Shown piece after piece: positions 35,195 through 47,787 of a stretch of DNA of 64,000 bases. The DNA comes from Macrotrachela quadricornifera. Taxonomy: Eukaryota; Rotifera; Eurotatoria; Philodinida; Philodinidae. Where the stretch lies: positions 198,128-262,127 of the forward strand of contig JAJEKB010020239.1 in NCBI GenBank assembly GCA_022393335.1, in the 5' to 3' direction. A program made the translations under genes and the position numbers. The notes under the pieces were generated by a model. The model saw nothing but the letters and a program-made list of their open reading frames with translations, ran no database searches and was not told the DNA's origin. Position 1 is the stretch's first letter; every line of letters starts with the position of its first letter.

Positions 35195-35500
35195 AATGGC
35201 GATAATTGTAGCTAGGAGTCTATTCACTATAATAAATCCTCACCACCCAAGATCAATGAGAGTGTGAAGCATCTAATCTTCTACATAGGATATAAGCGAC
35301 GGAAGTTTCTCATGGAATCTTTCATTAGTTATGTTACTATAGTGAGTGAAAAGTCTTTGAGTTACAATGTATTGGGGTCCTCCCTATAAGACCTTCGTGA
35401 GCTTAAGCCATTTGACGAGTCTTTTTGCCGGGACTAAACTTTAACGTCATGATAGCTAGGAGCCTATCTCTTATGATAAACTCACACTCACATCTATCAC
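35170..35500 (+). repeat. Direct repeat pair, about 250 bp apart
   Basis: TTGCCGGGATGAAATGGCGA then GTAGCTAGGAGTCTATTCAC (35182-35228) is repeated as TTGCCGGGACTAAACTTTAA then GATAGCTAGGAGCCTATCTC (35429-35475). The first copy overlaps the end of the Penelope-like frame. A tandem duplication or two ends of a small element are both possible. Confidence 0.55.
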
Positions 35501-36273
35501 CATTCTTTTAGCTCACGAGTAATGTTCTATTTCTTGATTCTAAAAGCAATAATAGGTTTTCGAGTGTACAACAACATTAATCGAGGTAAAACCAAGTGAA
35601 CAATTGGAGAAAAACACGACTGACAGCAATAAAAACTAGATCTATTAGATATCTTTTGCCTGTTGCACACGCATAAGATGATCGCATGACAATTGATGGT
35701 TTTTGTCTTCCATTTAGTCGACGTTTCTCATCCTGTTCGTTAATCGGAGGCCTAAAATAGTAAGGATAAATACTAGAAGAGCTTCGATATGGCTCTAAGG
35801 AGAAAAAAACAACTCGTAAATGGGTATTTGTTTTTTTCTACTAACAGACATGCACATAATTCTTGTTAAACAGAAGAAAAATTATGTAGATTATTGTTAG
35901 TAATGTACGTATCGGTCAGGATTGCCAGATGTTGCCCTCTTTTACTGATTTACTCCTGCAGCTTTCTGTCCATCGGGGGATGACAAATATTCGCCTTTTC
36001 GATATTTTTTCTTCAGTGTATGCGTGCAGAAACAACACAACCCACATCCAACTGCAAAAAAGTTCAAAATACCTATATTTTTGAGCGATTCGACGAGAAC
36101 AGCTATATATTTCAGATTCATAATTCGTATCGTAGAACTAACGAAGTAGGATAGTTGTCAATTCGTTCCGAGGATACACGCTCGGGAGTCTATCCTTGAA
36201 GAAATAAGAACGTATAATGGTAATAGGCTTTTTTTCATCCCGTAGGATGAACACGATTGTGATTTTCACCATC
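35501..36273. other. Intergenic, no gene seen
   Basis: No coding frame or repeat recognised downstream of the minus-strand methyltransferase gene. Confidence 0.4.
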
Positions 36274-39200
36274 TTATGTTCTAATAAGTTCATTCACTCT
36301 CTCTTTTGGAAATAAAATAAGATCCTTATATTCCCTTTCATTACCATTGAGATTTGCTTTTTTTGTTCCGCTTTCCGGATCATATGCAACATAATTAATT
36401 TTTTCAATATGAGAAAGTAATTCCAAGTTTTTGTCTTTCTTGAACGAATAAAACCATTCAATGAGTATGATAGGTTTCACTTTTGTTTTCTTAAAGATAG
36501 GTTCCAGTGTATCTAATATGTACATATCGTATCCTTCAGTGTCTACTTTGATAAAACTGATGTTCGCAATGACGTCATCAGAATAATTTTGTTCCAAAAA
36601 GTCAGATAATACAACAAGTTCAACATGAAAATTCATTTTAGTATGTCCCTTACTATCAGCCCCACCATTACAATCATATGACCATGTATCGTTATAAGCT
36701 CTATTTGAAACTCCATATTGATGTGTTTTGATATTCAATTCCGGATTAGCATCTCGATTTGCTTGCATTATTTTATAAACAGCAGGATTCGGTTCAAATC
36801 CAATTGTCATGGCTGCACTAACTGCAATTGGTACAGTTGTATCTCCAGAATGAGTTCCAATATCAATTGCAATACTTCCTGGTCTGATCCATCTTCCCCA
36901 ATCTTTGATAATTTTCATAGTTATAAATTGGGATGATTTTTCGAAATTGTTTGTAATGTGATCTTCACATGGATGTGCCCAGAATGCATATCTGATCGTT
37001 AAAGGTTTCTTGTTTTCATCTTTTCTATCGAATTCAAATATATCCAATCTCTAAATCACAAGTTGTAATACTAATTCAATTTTAATTTCATAAGAATTTA
37101 ATATACCTTGACTTCTTCTGAAAAAGTAATTGGCTTTCCATTCTTCCAATAAACTCCAGTATAAATTTTTTCTTGAATAGCAGATTCTTCTGATCTTGAT
37201 TTTCTATTTATGTTTGATGTCTCCACTTGGTGTGCTTTTTTTGCTTCCTACAATAAATGAATGATTATTGAACTTACGATGCAGTGCGCTGAGGATGCGA
37301 CTCATTTCAATGGTACATGCTCAATTGACTATGATGAAATCAAAAATGGTTTAGAAGGTTCTCTAGAGCAGACAATTTTGATGAATTTTACCGAAAGGCT
37401 GAGGTCAAACGCTCCCGGCCCATCAAATGAATTTTTGTCTTGTGGTAGGCATAAATATTATATTAGCAGTACTATAAACCCATGCAATAAAAAGCTCGAG
37501 ATCTTTCAAACTTCTTAGAGTAACTGAACCAGAGGAACTTTACTCTAGAGAACATAAAAGGCGTCGTTTTTTCTCTACTATTAGGACTATCAAAACATTG
37601 ATAGTCCCAATAGTCTAGTTTCAAGAAATATGTATGCAGCTGAGTATAATGACCGTTCTTTAAGAGTGAAGATTCTGGACTAGGGAAATTAGAAAGTGGC
37701 TTTTAGTCCCTGAGCAACCCTATTCACTGTTTGAAATCTGTAGAACTGTGCTGATATTTTGAAATTTTTTAGAATATATCTCAAAACTCCTGTTGAAATT
37801 GAAAACAATCGAATGGTGCGTGATGATTATTATGGTATACTAGAGAGAGCACAGGAAGATTGTATTTTGAGCAAAAATAGACAGGCATTCGCATACAGAT
37901 ATACACAAAAAACGAAATTTCATAAAAAGTGTTTCATAAGTAATGACCCCTTTTTTCTTTTTGTTTGATATTTGCCACATTAGATCGTAGAGAGATATTG
38001 AATAAATAGTTTTGAAGAGCAACATCGAAGCTATCAATCAAAAAAAAAACTATACAATTTGCGTGGACTGTAAAAGAGAACTACGTCGATAAACATTTTG
38101 AAGAAATTTTGTCAACGGCATTTTTACTCATTTCCTATAGAAAATGATCTTTTGAGTTTCTTGTGCTTTGACTAGAACTTTTTTTCAAAATCTAATAAAA
38201 GCAGCGCTTCCAAAGGATAAATTAGAATAGCCTGAAAGATGTTTAGTTAGAAGAAGTTAAATAGTTAGTTTTGTAAAATGCGCTTCTGTAAGTGAATCCT
38301 TCTGAATTGTAGTGCTGATAATCAGATATAATTTACCAGTTATCCTTTTGAAGAGCTTATTTTGTAGAGAATTTTACGGGCTATCTTTTGAAAAAAGTTC
38401 TAGTCAAAGCACAAGAAACTGAAAGGATCGTTTTCTATACGAAATGAGTAAAAATGTCGTTGACAAAATTTCTTCAAAATGTTTACCGATGTAGTTCTCT
38501 CTTACGGTCCACGCAAATTGGATAGTTTTTTTTTGATTGATAGCTTCGCTGTTGCTCTTCAAAACTATTTATTCAATATCTCTCCACGATCTAATGTGGC
38601 AAAGAACAAACAAAAAGAAAAAAGGGGTCATTACTTATGAAACACCCTTTATCTTCTCGGCTATGATCAGTGAGAGTCCTTCGAGATGCTGCTTCCGATC
38701 GACTATTGAGTATGTTCAAACGAACTTGAAACGTCAGAGGTTTTTTGCTCTTTTTCTGGTTACCGCCACGGAGCTTAAGTGCCTGCTTTTCAATGCGACT
38801 TCTTCAAAGATGCAGCCAGGAGACGAATGGTAACGACGATACACGAATGAAGAAAAGAGTGGGAAGAGATATAACGTACTGTTAGATCCACACTGTCATA
38901 AATAGCACGAGAAGTTATAGGATGATCTAACTACCAGCCATAATCTCATTCTTAAACCTTCTTAGACCTTCCCATCAGAATCTTACAAGATTCTAAATCT
39001 CTATGATCATGTCTAGATTTACGCAAGATCCTAGACTTTTTCTTCTAATTTCTTGATGCTGAGAATTCATTAAGAAATATTTTAAATCCTGCATAGGATT
39101 TTTTGAATTACTATCCTTTTCAAAATAGCAACAATGTTATTTTATGACGCTCACTTATGTTTAGTATATATACACATATATACATCTTTTCTTTCTTTCC

Positions 39201-40118
39201 TGTTAAATAGATATATCTTCTCGTTGATTATCATGAGATCATGATGACCTAGTAGTCCTTATTACGTTATTCTTTTTTTCTTTGTTATTACGTATTTGAT
39301 TTTTCCCTTTTGATTTTTTCTACGATCTTTTAATTTTTCTCTCAACATATATATATCGTTTTGTTTTGTTATTGTCTTGTCTTCATCTTTGTTATTTTCT
39401 TTGTTGTTTATTATAACATCATCATTATATTATTACTGTTACAAGAATATATTCTTTGTTACATCTCCTAGATCTTATTATTACATATATATCAACAGCT
39501 TCATAACACATTATTTATGTAAGCTTATGATTTTCTTATATGCTGTAGCTCAAAGCTCTACTATATTATCCCCACACGAAATCAAGAGCTAACAGTTTCT
39601 TATTGAAACTGCTTATACGATTAGAAGATGCTACAAAATATTCAGACACCTCGTTTTATAAAGCGAACACTCGTGAACAAGAATACACCTTTGAGAAAAC
39701 CTTGAACCGCATAGCTTCTGACATAGGAACATTTTTCTAAATATCACAAAAAAACTAGTGCATCCTTGTGTGTAACAGCTTTTAGATGTTAACATTAGTA
39801 TCTGTATCAATTCAATAAAATACTTAACAACGCTAATTTACTTTCTGAATCTCTCGCATTTCGATCCACTTCTCTTACCTGTTTTTCGGAAGTTTCATTT
39901 TGATTTTGAGTATCAACGTGTAAATCTTTGCTATTAGAATTTAATTTTTGATTTTGTTCTTGAAGTTGTACAATTTGTTGGTTTAATACGATTTTTTCAT
40001 ATTGATGCTTATCTTTGTTTCGATTTGAGTAGTACAGTATAATCATTATACTAAACATCATAATAAACCAAACTATTCCTCCTTTTCTGAGATTGACTTT
40101 TAAATAATTACTCGCCAT
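36274..40118 (-). CDS. Membrane-anchored FkbM-family methyltransferase
   Basis: Three exons on the minus strand: 40118-39879, 37247-37107 and 37050-36274, joined in phase 0 with donors gtaaga and gtatat and acceptors ttgtag and atttag; 385 aa in all. Residues 14-30 (GIVWFIMMFSIMIILYY) form one N-terminal membrane segment, giving a type II anchor. A Gln/Asn-rich probable coiled-coil stem runs from about 40 to 115. The C-terminal part is a SAM-dependent FkbM-type methyltransferase: motif I DIGTHSGDT (190-198), acidic loop FEPNP (212-216) and KVDTEGYD (295-302). FkbM enzymes usually O-methylate sugars or small molecules; a Golgi-lumen glycan substrate would fit the topology but is inference. Intron 1 is 2.6 kb and contains a palindromic element. 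The last exon alone would suggest a soluble protein; its apparent start there is only a TTG, which supports the spliced model. Confidence 0.8.
37925..38650. mobile_element. Foldback element in intron 1 of the methyltransferase gene
   Basis: GTGTTTCATAAGTAATGACC (37929) is mirrored by GGTCATTACTTATGAAACAC (38626), and the arms continue through CACATTAGATCG, ATTGAATAAATAGTTTTGAA and ACATTTTGAAGAAATTTTGT for over 250 bp each around a centre near 38290. ORFs on either strand here (37759-38037, 38537-38833) come from the repeat. Confidence 0.85.
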
Positions 40119-40835
40119 CTCTCATCTGGGTGTTGTTGCCGTCTGAATTTGATTCTAAACATAAAAAACGCTATGTACAAAATTTTAAGTTTATAAACTT
40201 CGACTTTTAATCCGATAATATATAGATACATCGTTTTGGTGAAAAAATAATTGATCTATTATTTTTCAACTCACTCAGGTTATGATTCTCTGTCTGAGCT
40301 TATACAATATGCAATATATTCTAATATATTTACAATATTCTAAATGCACTCAGATATATAGTCAACTAAACTAAATGAAAATACAATTTTTCTCTTTCGT
40401 TCTTTAGTAGGTGTAGTAAGAGAAAAAAAATGTAATTTTTTCGTCCTTAAAAAACGTTTGGCCAAATTCTTATGAAGTAAAATCAGAACTTCGTCGGCTT
40501 CACGCTGTACCAAACCTGATAAACCGAATAGCAAGCCCATTTTTACAAATTCATCAGATGCTTGTAATATGCAACAAGATTCCTTCTAGAGGTCGCTCAT
40601 GGCTATTTTCCGAATCCCCGTGGTCGACTACTAGTTCCATATCGTCTTCATCGCCATAAATATTATCCTCTACTCATTACCACATTTTTATGATTTCTGG
40701 ACGCCGATGCCAACATTAATTTCGTACGAACCTAGACTTTTAATTTTTAATTGTACAGAAGATGAATCAATGTCATACAGTTGTAGAATAAACCCCCCTC
40801 AGAGTAGAAGGCCACTTGTCTTCTATCATGTCTCA
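40119..40835. other. Upstream of the methyltransferase gene, no gene seen
   Basis: No coding frame recognised. It would include the promoter of the minus-strand methyltransferase gene; no core element can be assigned. Confidence 0.4.
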
Positions 40836-41442
40836 CAATGGACCTGTTTGTACTGTCAAGCGAGATCGACGTTCAGGTGCGGTGCAAATAATCACATTTC
40901 CTGAGAAACTAACGCATTTAAAATATGAGTTGTTGATGGCGTACCTGGAAAGAGATATTCGAATTTCAAGGCATTTATAATATATGTAATATGTCCATTA
41001 CTGAAAATTTTAGCAAACTTTTTTCCATTTTCTTCGATATGGTTGGATAGAGCTCGTTGAGTTGTAGAAAAAAAACTGTTTCAAATTTTAGAAAAGTATT
41101 CTACTTTAAAAACTCACGGCACCATTATTGTCTATACCAAGAGAAATAAACCCAAAATTTTGACATTCGTAAAATACTTGTCTAAAATTTGAAACATAGT
41201 TTTTCCTACACAACTCGACGAGGTCTATCCAACTATACCAAAGAAAACGAAAAAAAAATTGCTAAAATTTTCAGTGATGAACACATTACATATATTATAA
41301 ATGCCTTGAAATTCGAATATCTCTTTCCAGGTACGCCATCAACAACTCATATTTTAAATGCGTTCATTTCTCAGGAAATGTGATCATTTGCATCACATCC
41401 GGTCATCGATCTCGCTAGACAGTACAAACTGGTCCATTGTAA
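40836..41442. mobile_element. Palindromic element, about 300-bp arms
   Basis: CAATGGACCTGTTTGTACTG (40837) is mirrored by CAGTACAAACTGGTCCATTG (41421). The arms share CGCATTTAAAATATGAGTTG, GATGGCGTACCTGGAAAGAG and GGTTGGATAGAGCTCGTTGA, nearly meeting at about 41135. No coding capacity; ORF 41189-41383 is repeat-derived. Confidence 0.9.
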
Positions 41443-41880
41443 GCTCTTATTTCTATCCGTAACCCCTTATTTATATGCTTAACCCCTTATTTGAATACCT
41501 AAACTCATTATTACTATTTCTAACCGCTTATTCCTATACTTAATCCCTTATTGCTATATCTATCACTAACCCCCAAAAAATATATATCCTTAACTCCCTC
41601 ATATATATCTATTTCTAATTCCCCACATCTTTTCCTAACCCCTTTATGTATATATCTTTCTAACTTCATATACCTACCCCTTATCCCCTTATATCTATCT
41701 ATTTCTAAGCTTCTTTACCTATCCCGAATCCCTTCTGTCTGCCTTTCTAACCTTGTATCTATCTATCTGACTATAATCCTCTGCAGTTATTCCTAATCCC
41801 TGATAAATATGTTAAACATCCTTCTATATATTTCTTTTACCGCAACCTCTATATCTTATGTATGAATAGATATATTCAAT
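41440..41880 (+). repeat. Degenerate tandem array of CTAACCCCTTAT units, about 21 bp
   Basis: Over twenty blurred units such as TAACCCCTTATTTATATGCT and TAATCCCTTATTGCTATATC occur back to back, decaying towards ATCTATCTAT words at the right end. The array begins where the palindrome ends. The TAACCCC core is telomere-like in look only; the period of about 21 bp marks it as a minisatellite. Confidence 0.7.
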
Positions 41881-44788
41881 CCTCTAAACATGTATGTCTA
41901 TGAGCCTTTATTTATATCTATGCTTTATATCTACATTTATACTCTTTTATCGAAACATATGCTTCTATGTCTATTAACAACGCGTATGTTTGTCTCTAGT
42001 ATCTATGTTAAAGTGAAAATGGACATATGTCGTATTATTTAAACTAAGACGAACGCGAACATGAGAAAGTGCACGAAAATAACTGACTATATTAAGGATA
42101 TAAATTTGGATATGGAACGTTCATCATATGATGTGAATGAAGGTCAGCAATTTGTCATGTCAATGCGTTCAACTAATAGACATTGTAAAAGTTATAACAA
42201 AACCCAGAAGTATATTGATTCTTGAAATACAAACACATACAATTGTTGATTAAGCAGATTCTGTTTCTCTGTACAAAATGTTAAAGATTTCAAAGGTTCA
42301 GCAAAGAAATTTTGATTGTCGCATAAGTGAAACGTTCTAATGCCTGCAGAATGAGCTCCGTATACGAAAGTATGTAGTTTGTAAATACTAACGTGATATC
42401 GAAACTGGATTGCACAGTGAATCATAAGTAGATCAACGGAAAAACGAATTCAGATTGATTGACTTTCCAATTGCTGAATATCTATCACTATGCTCAAGCA
42501 GACAAAGATTTGAAAAAATGCGTTTTAACGCACAATTCAGAACCGCGATTGTGAATCATCCACAGAGATTAATAAAGCGGCAGGTACGCCATTTTCGACG
42601 TGAAATTATCACTTCTAAATGGTTAAAACGTGCTTTTCCAAATCTTTGTCTGTTTGGACGATACATGAGATATTAAAGAAAATGGTTTAGCAGGATATAT
42701 ATGAGATGTTTACAACAAAGATGCTGCAGCTGTAAAAACCTGTAGGGTTCTTTTACGAAACCTATTAGTTTACAAAACTTTAGTGAGATTTTGTACACTC
42801 ATAGGATGCTTGTTAATATATAGTGCTCCACGAAACCTCAAAGGATTCGTTTGACACCTTTTTTTCGGCGTAATGATTGTACTCATCCACCGAATAGGGT
42901 TTGTCAACATGAATATTCAGATTACGAGCGCCAGTACTGGAGAAATTTTGTATGTATCCATATGTTCTGATTATTCTGACGGGTAGTCATATGTACTTTT
43001 CCTTGCAGATTTACTCACTGGCGAAAGCATGAGTACTCAATGTGACACTGATGTTCGTATCTTCGCTGAATATTCAACAAAACACTGATGCATTAGAACA
43101 CTGTAAAATAGTAAATAATTTATAGAGAACAGAATAGGATACTCTAGGAGTGTCTATCTGAATTGAACAATGAATTTTAACGTTCTTCAAAATAAACTAT
43201 TGATATTGAAGTTTTGACTTTCTGTTATTTAGAAAAACTCTCAACTATCTGAAAGTTTAAAACTCGACGAATGAATAATAAAAGTTTGAATATACTTTAG
43301 CTTATTTAAAGTCAGTTTTCTACAATAATAGAGTTTAAATAAAATTTACGCTGAGTGTAAAAAAAGAATGATGTACTCAAACCAAACATAGACAAAATAT
43401 GCTTTAACGACAGATCCATTTTTTCTTTTATTTTTTTCTAATAAGTTATTCATACTAATTAATGATGACTTAAAGAGAGAAAAAAACGGTTTTTCATTTT
43501 CAATTATTTTTTTTCTGTATGGTGAGATTCAATATTTGTTTGAACGTGTACATGAAAAGTCGTTCAGATTTCATTTTGAATTTAGATAAAACTTCTTTTT
43601 TACGTTAAACTACAGTTTTCAGTTCGACTCTCTGAAGCAATAAAACAAATATTGACCAAGAAGTTTTGTGACAAGTTGACTGAAGCTTTTAATTATGAAG
43701 ACACGCGAATTTTATCATAGACAAATAATTAAACTTTTCTACTCACTTTTTTTGTAAAAACTACATGAAAGATAGTCATTGGTCTAAACATATATATCTT
43801 TTTCTGTAATGATCATCAATACATTTGTTCGCCATCATACTTCTCAATTCCACTGCATGATTTATTGGTCACTTGTATTCTACTGCTCTCATAATGTGTT
43901 TTAATTTACCTACTCATGTAGACAGCGATGAAGAAAATCCACATCTTTAGAAAATAAGAACCTAATCGATTGTGATACATTATAATCAGTATTAGTTGAT
44001 TTTACCCTATTCTTAGACTAATGATTATAATTGATCAAAAAGTATAATTGATTTTGGAAGATTATAATCAGTGTCGATTGATATTAAAGCGAAAAAATAA
44101 TCATCAAAGATCGATGAAAATTGATTTTCATTAGTTAAACTCTCTCACAGAATAGAAGCCCATTGAGCTTCTAATTTGTTTTGAAAATTATAAGTTTGGA
44201 CATGGGCTTTTATTGCGATAAACTTTTTTCATACTGCAGCTAAGATTTAATTGATTTATACGCAGAAAAGGGCTTAAAAATTTACAAAGTGAAATTATCA
44301 AATTGTCTGACAACCTTCAGAATACCTATAATAGTTTCTTAGGAACTAAGAACTGATTACTAATTCTTTCTCGATTTGACATTATTAAATCGATAAAGTA
44401 GTACGCTATTTACATGATGTTTTTACATTGACATACTCATCTACTCTCAACATTTCGTAATCTTGCTATAAATACAAAAAATTGCGTTTAACATCATATA
44501 CTGATTTTGGGCCTGTCGAGTTTTGAAGGAATGTAAAAGAAACTTCTATTAGACATACATCGATGTAGTTCTGCTAGACGAATTCATCAGGATAGTTTAT
44601 GCACAATTCAGATACGCAGCGAGATATATTTTAAATGTCGCCGCAGAAATACAAAATAAACTTGTACCTGCACAATAAAGCTCTTCTACTTCTTAGAGAT
44701 ATGTAATTCAAATCTAATAAATTATCACATAATTCATACTGCTCATAGATTAGCTTTCTCAGAAGTCTTATACTTTAATCAAAGATTT
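41881..44788. other. Intergenic, no gene recognised
   Basis: ORF 42455-42676 (73 aa, basic, no motif) is unassigned. At 42735-42865 GAAACCT and AGGTTC words recur in both orientations, similar in kind to the element at 14813. Repeated ATTATAATCAGT and TTGATT words lie at 43965-44115. Confidence 0.4.
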
Positions 44789-45116
44789 GCTCATATTACT
44801 GCTAAGTCAATAAAAAATCTCAACATTTTGTTTGTGAGTTGTATATAACCTTACAAGTAGAAGAAATGTAATAGAACGGTATTATTGCATGTCTCGCTTC
44901 TAATGATATAAATTTGGTAGCAATAAAAAACAGCAAAAGTAAAAAAAAAGTTTGCTCATATTGCTGCTAAGTCAATAAAAAATCTCAACATTGTGTTTGT
45001 GAGTTGTATATAACCTTACAAGTAAAAGAAATGTAATAGAACAGTATTATGGCATGTATGGCTTCTAATGGTATAAATTTCATAGCGATAAAAAACGCAA
45101 AAGTAAAAAAACATCC
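44789..45116 (+). repeat. Tandem duplication, 165-bp unit, two copies
   Basis: GCTCATATTACTGCTAAGTC at 44789 restarts as GCTCATATTGCTGCTAAGTC at 44954, and the copies match closely throughout, including GTATATAACCTTACAAGTA and an AAAAAGTAAAAAAA tail. ORF 44985-45173 on the minus strand lies in the second copy and is not supported. Confidence 0.9.
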
Positions 45117-46354
45117 AAAGAAAAATCTCGAAGGTGCTACTAATGCAGCTTCAGTACACCCATTCATCAACATTGTATGAAATAATCTGCAGAAGGATCT
45201 ATGTCCTGCATTTGTATATGATTAGTATATGCTAACAGTGCATTAATACTACTTTCAATATTTTTTCTTTCAACATTTTTCATTTTTACCAAATTTATAC
45301 ATATCGTAATTTCGGTATATATGCTCTTCGCCAAAAGTCTCATCATGGAAATAAAAAGATTGTTGAATCAAAGTTTGTTGAAAATCTTATTTATAAGAAA
45401 TTCGTATGTTGGTATTGATGATCTCTATTTCTATGATATCCATTTCGGCGATGAGGCTTATCATTCATAATTTTCATTCAGTAATTCTTAGACAATCGTG
45501 CTTTATTAATACGTATACGTAAAAATTTGTTAACATTTGAAAGAAGTCCATTTGTATGTTGACAAAAAATATGCAATGTAAAGAAAATTAGACATATAAA
45601 CTGACTTACAATTAAGTAGCAAAAAGCAGTGGACCATGTTATCCAATTTTTAAAATTGTTTATTTTGTGCTCATTTTCGATAGGGTGAGCTTCTATTCTG
45701 TGGAGAGGTTTATCTTAAGTAAACGAAATCTCCTAAATTTCTGTAAAAAACACTCAAAAATACCGTTTTGAAGATGTTACTTGTATTTGAATATTTCGAC
45801 GATTTCTCATCCAAAACTCGATCTAAAAATATTTTGAAGTTGATATTTGCGATCAGCTCGATGAGCTCTATTCAACCATATAAAAGTATAAGGAGATTAG
45901 AACTTTTGCCCGACAAGTTGGTTGGTAACTTTATACACGAAATCTTGATTTGGAAAATATACCATCGGAAAGAGCATCACTTGATGTATCTCCAGTAGAA
46001 AGAACATTTTTGTTCGCGACTTTAAAGCTTAGATTTGGCCATATCTTTTGACTACCAACAATTTCGATGACGGCCAATTGGGAAAATGATCAGAGATTAA
46101 AGAATTCAGTTTATGTCCGATCGATATAATTCTTTCGTAGTTAGATAGATCACAGCGATTTACATAGTGTACAGTCAATCAGACCATCCCAGATCCTACT
46201 CATGCCAACTGAGAAAGCAAAATCGCGAAAAATGAAGCTTAAGATATCATTTTCTTTCTGACTGCTATTTGACAGTGATGTATTTTTAGAAGTTCTAATT
46301 GCGATATTCGTGATCAGCATACGCTAATGTATACGATTAGACATTGTTTCGGTT
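45117..46354. other. Intergenic, no gene seen
   Basis: Contains one more copy of the GATCAGCTCGATGAGCTCTATTCAACCAT-type motif (45851-45880). ORF 45768-45998 spans it and shows no domain. Confidence 0.4.
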
Positions 46355-46870
46355 GAGTTTCGACAAACCAAATTCTGAGTGCATGTTTCATTCAAATCCG
46401 CGGTTCAACCTAATCGTTTGACAGAAAAAATCGTACTCTTTCGATCTGCGAAAAGCCGCTCTCTCTGTCTCATTTGACCCGGGATCATATGAAAACAGGC
46501 CGAAAGAGGGGTAATTAATCAAGCTGAGTGTAATGGCAATATCTATTTTCGATTCCGAAGCAATTTAAAAGCACTATCTATATTTTCAAAATTCGATTAT
46601 TTTCTGTTATATAGCACAAAACAGCCGATTTTTCTAAAATTTCGGATCAGTGGTTTTTAGACCCGTTCGAAACCGAAAACAGACATTGCCATTACACTCA
46701 GCTTGATTAATTACCCCTCTTTCGACCTGTTTTCATATGATCCCGGGTCAAATGAGACAGAGAGATTGGCTTGTCGCAGATCGAAAGAGTATGATTTTTT
46801 CTGTCAAACGATTAGGTTGAACCGCGGATTTGAATGAAACATGCACTCAGAGTATGGTTTGTCGAAATGT
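46355..46870. mobile_element. Palindromic element, about 205-bp arms, 100-bp loop
   Basis: TTTCGACAAACCAAATTCTG (46358) is mirrored by the sequence ending ATGGTTTGTCGAAA (46867). The arms share TCAAATCCGCGGTTCAACCT, GACCCGGGATCATATGAAAA and GGTAATTAATCAAGCTGAGT. They differ by scattered substitutions only. No transposase. Confidence 0.9.
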
Positions 46871-47787
46871 CCATCAAGACTCCGCTTGATTGGTCAACTA
46901 CTAGATCAATCCAATTTGACCTGTTTGATGCTTCCGAATATCCTCTTTGGAACGGCGAATATCGCAGTTCTCTATCTTGTTCTTAGCGAAAGTTATTCAC
47001 AAAATTGCCATGGTCATTACAACTTTGGGCAAGCGGTAGTGCTAAGCTATCAGTTCCTTCCAGCATATATATACCTTTTCTATGTTTGTATTGTGCGAAG
47101 CTTGGGAAGGAAATAGGAGTACTTTATTGCAACAATCAAGATCTTAATTGAAAAGGAGACCCAAATCCTAAAACCAACACTCCAAACTCAAAGGTTTTGG
47201 ACTGACGTTGGTATTTTAACATCCCTATACTGGATGTATATTCTGAAGGGAGGTTTATTTGGATTTGAATGTGGATTTTGATTTTGTAGTTGTATTTGAG
47301 TTTAGATTTTGATTTTGTAGTTGTATTTGAGTTTGGTTCTGGTTGCTAGCATCTAGATTTTATGGCTTGTGCACATATGGCGACATTTCGCTGATTAAGT
47401 GTCGAAAAAATTTTCTTTTGTAGTTGGCCAGTTCTGATTTTATTATAAGGTGCAGTTTTCCATACTAATTACGAATTTGATATTTGTTCTTTACAAACAT
47501 TGAACTTTGGCATTCAAAACGGCGTTTTAATCTTTCCAAAGATGCATTTGAATTTTCAAACGTAGCATTTTTTGAACCATGCTGAGTGACATACTATTCG
47601 ATGCAGAATTAATTCTCTATGAAATGGCCTGTCTATGTTTTACTTACGTCGCTAAAGAGAAATTGTACATTCTTGTATAGTTTTCAAATTACTTCATAGT
47701 TAATGATCTTCCGTTTTGATGTAGCGACTTGATTCTCGTGTAGAATGATTAGATATGTAGAAAAGCAAGTTTTGAGCTTAAAAACGA
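46871..47787. other. Intergenic; short tandem duplication of ATTTTGATTTTGTAGTTGT
   Basis: ORF 46841-47116 begins inside the palindrome arm and is unrecognised. At 47265-47335 a unit ATTTTGATTTTGTAGTTGTA with TTTGAGTTT is repeated twice in tandem (33 bp). Confidence 0.45.

Noticed and set aside
38537..38833. 98-aa ORF near the methyltransferase gene
   Set aside because: Its first third is the inverted copy of the arm that also gives ORF 37840-38037 on the other strand; repeat-derived.
41440..41880. Interstitial telomere repeat
   Set aside because: TAACCCC is only part of a 21-bp unit; there is no short perfect telomeric tandem.
46841..47116. 91-aa hydrophobic ORF
   Set aside because: Starts inside a palindrome arm, with no domain and no splice signals supporting it.
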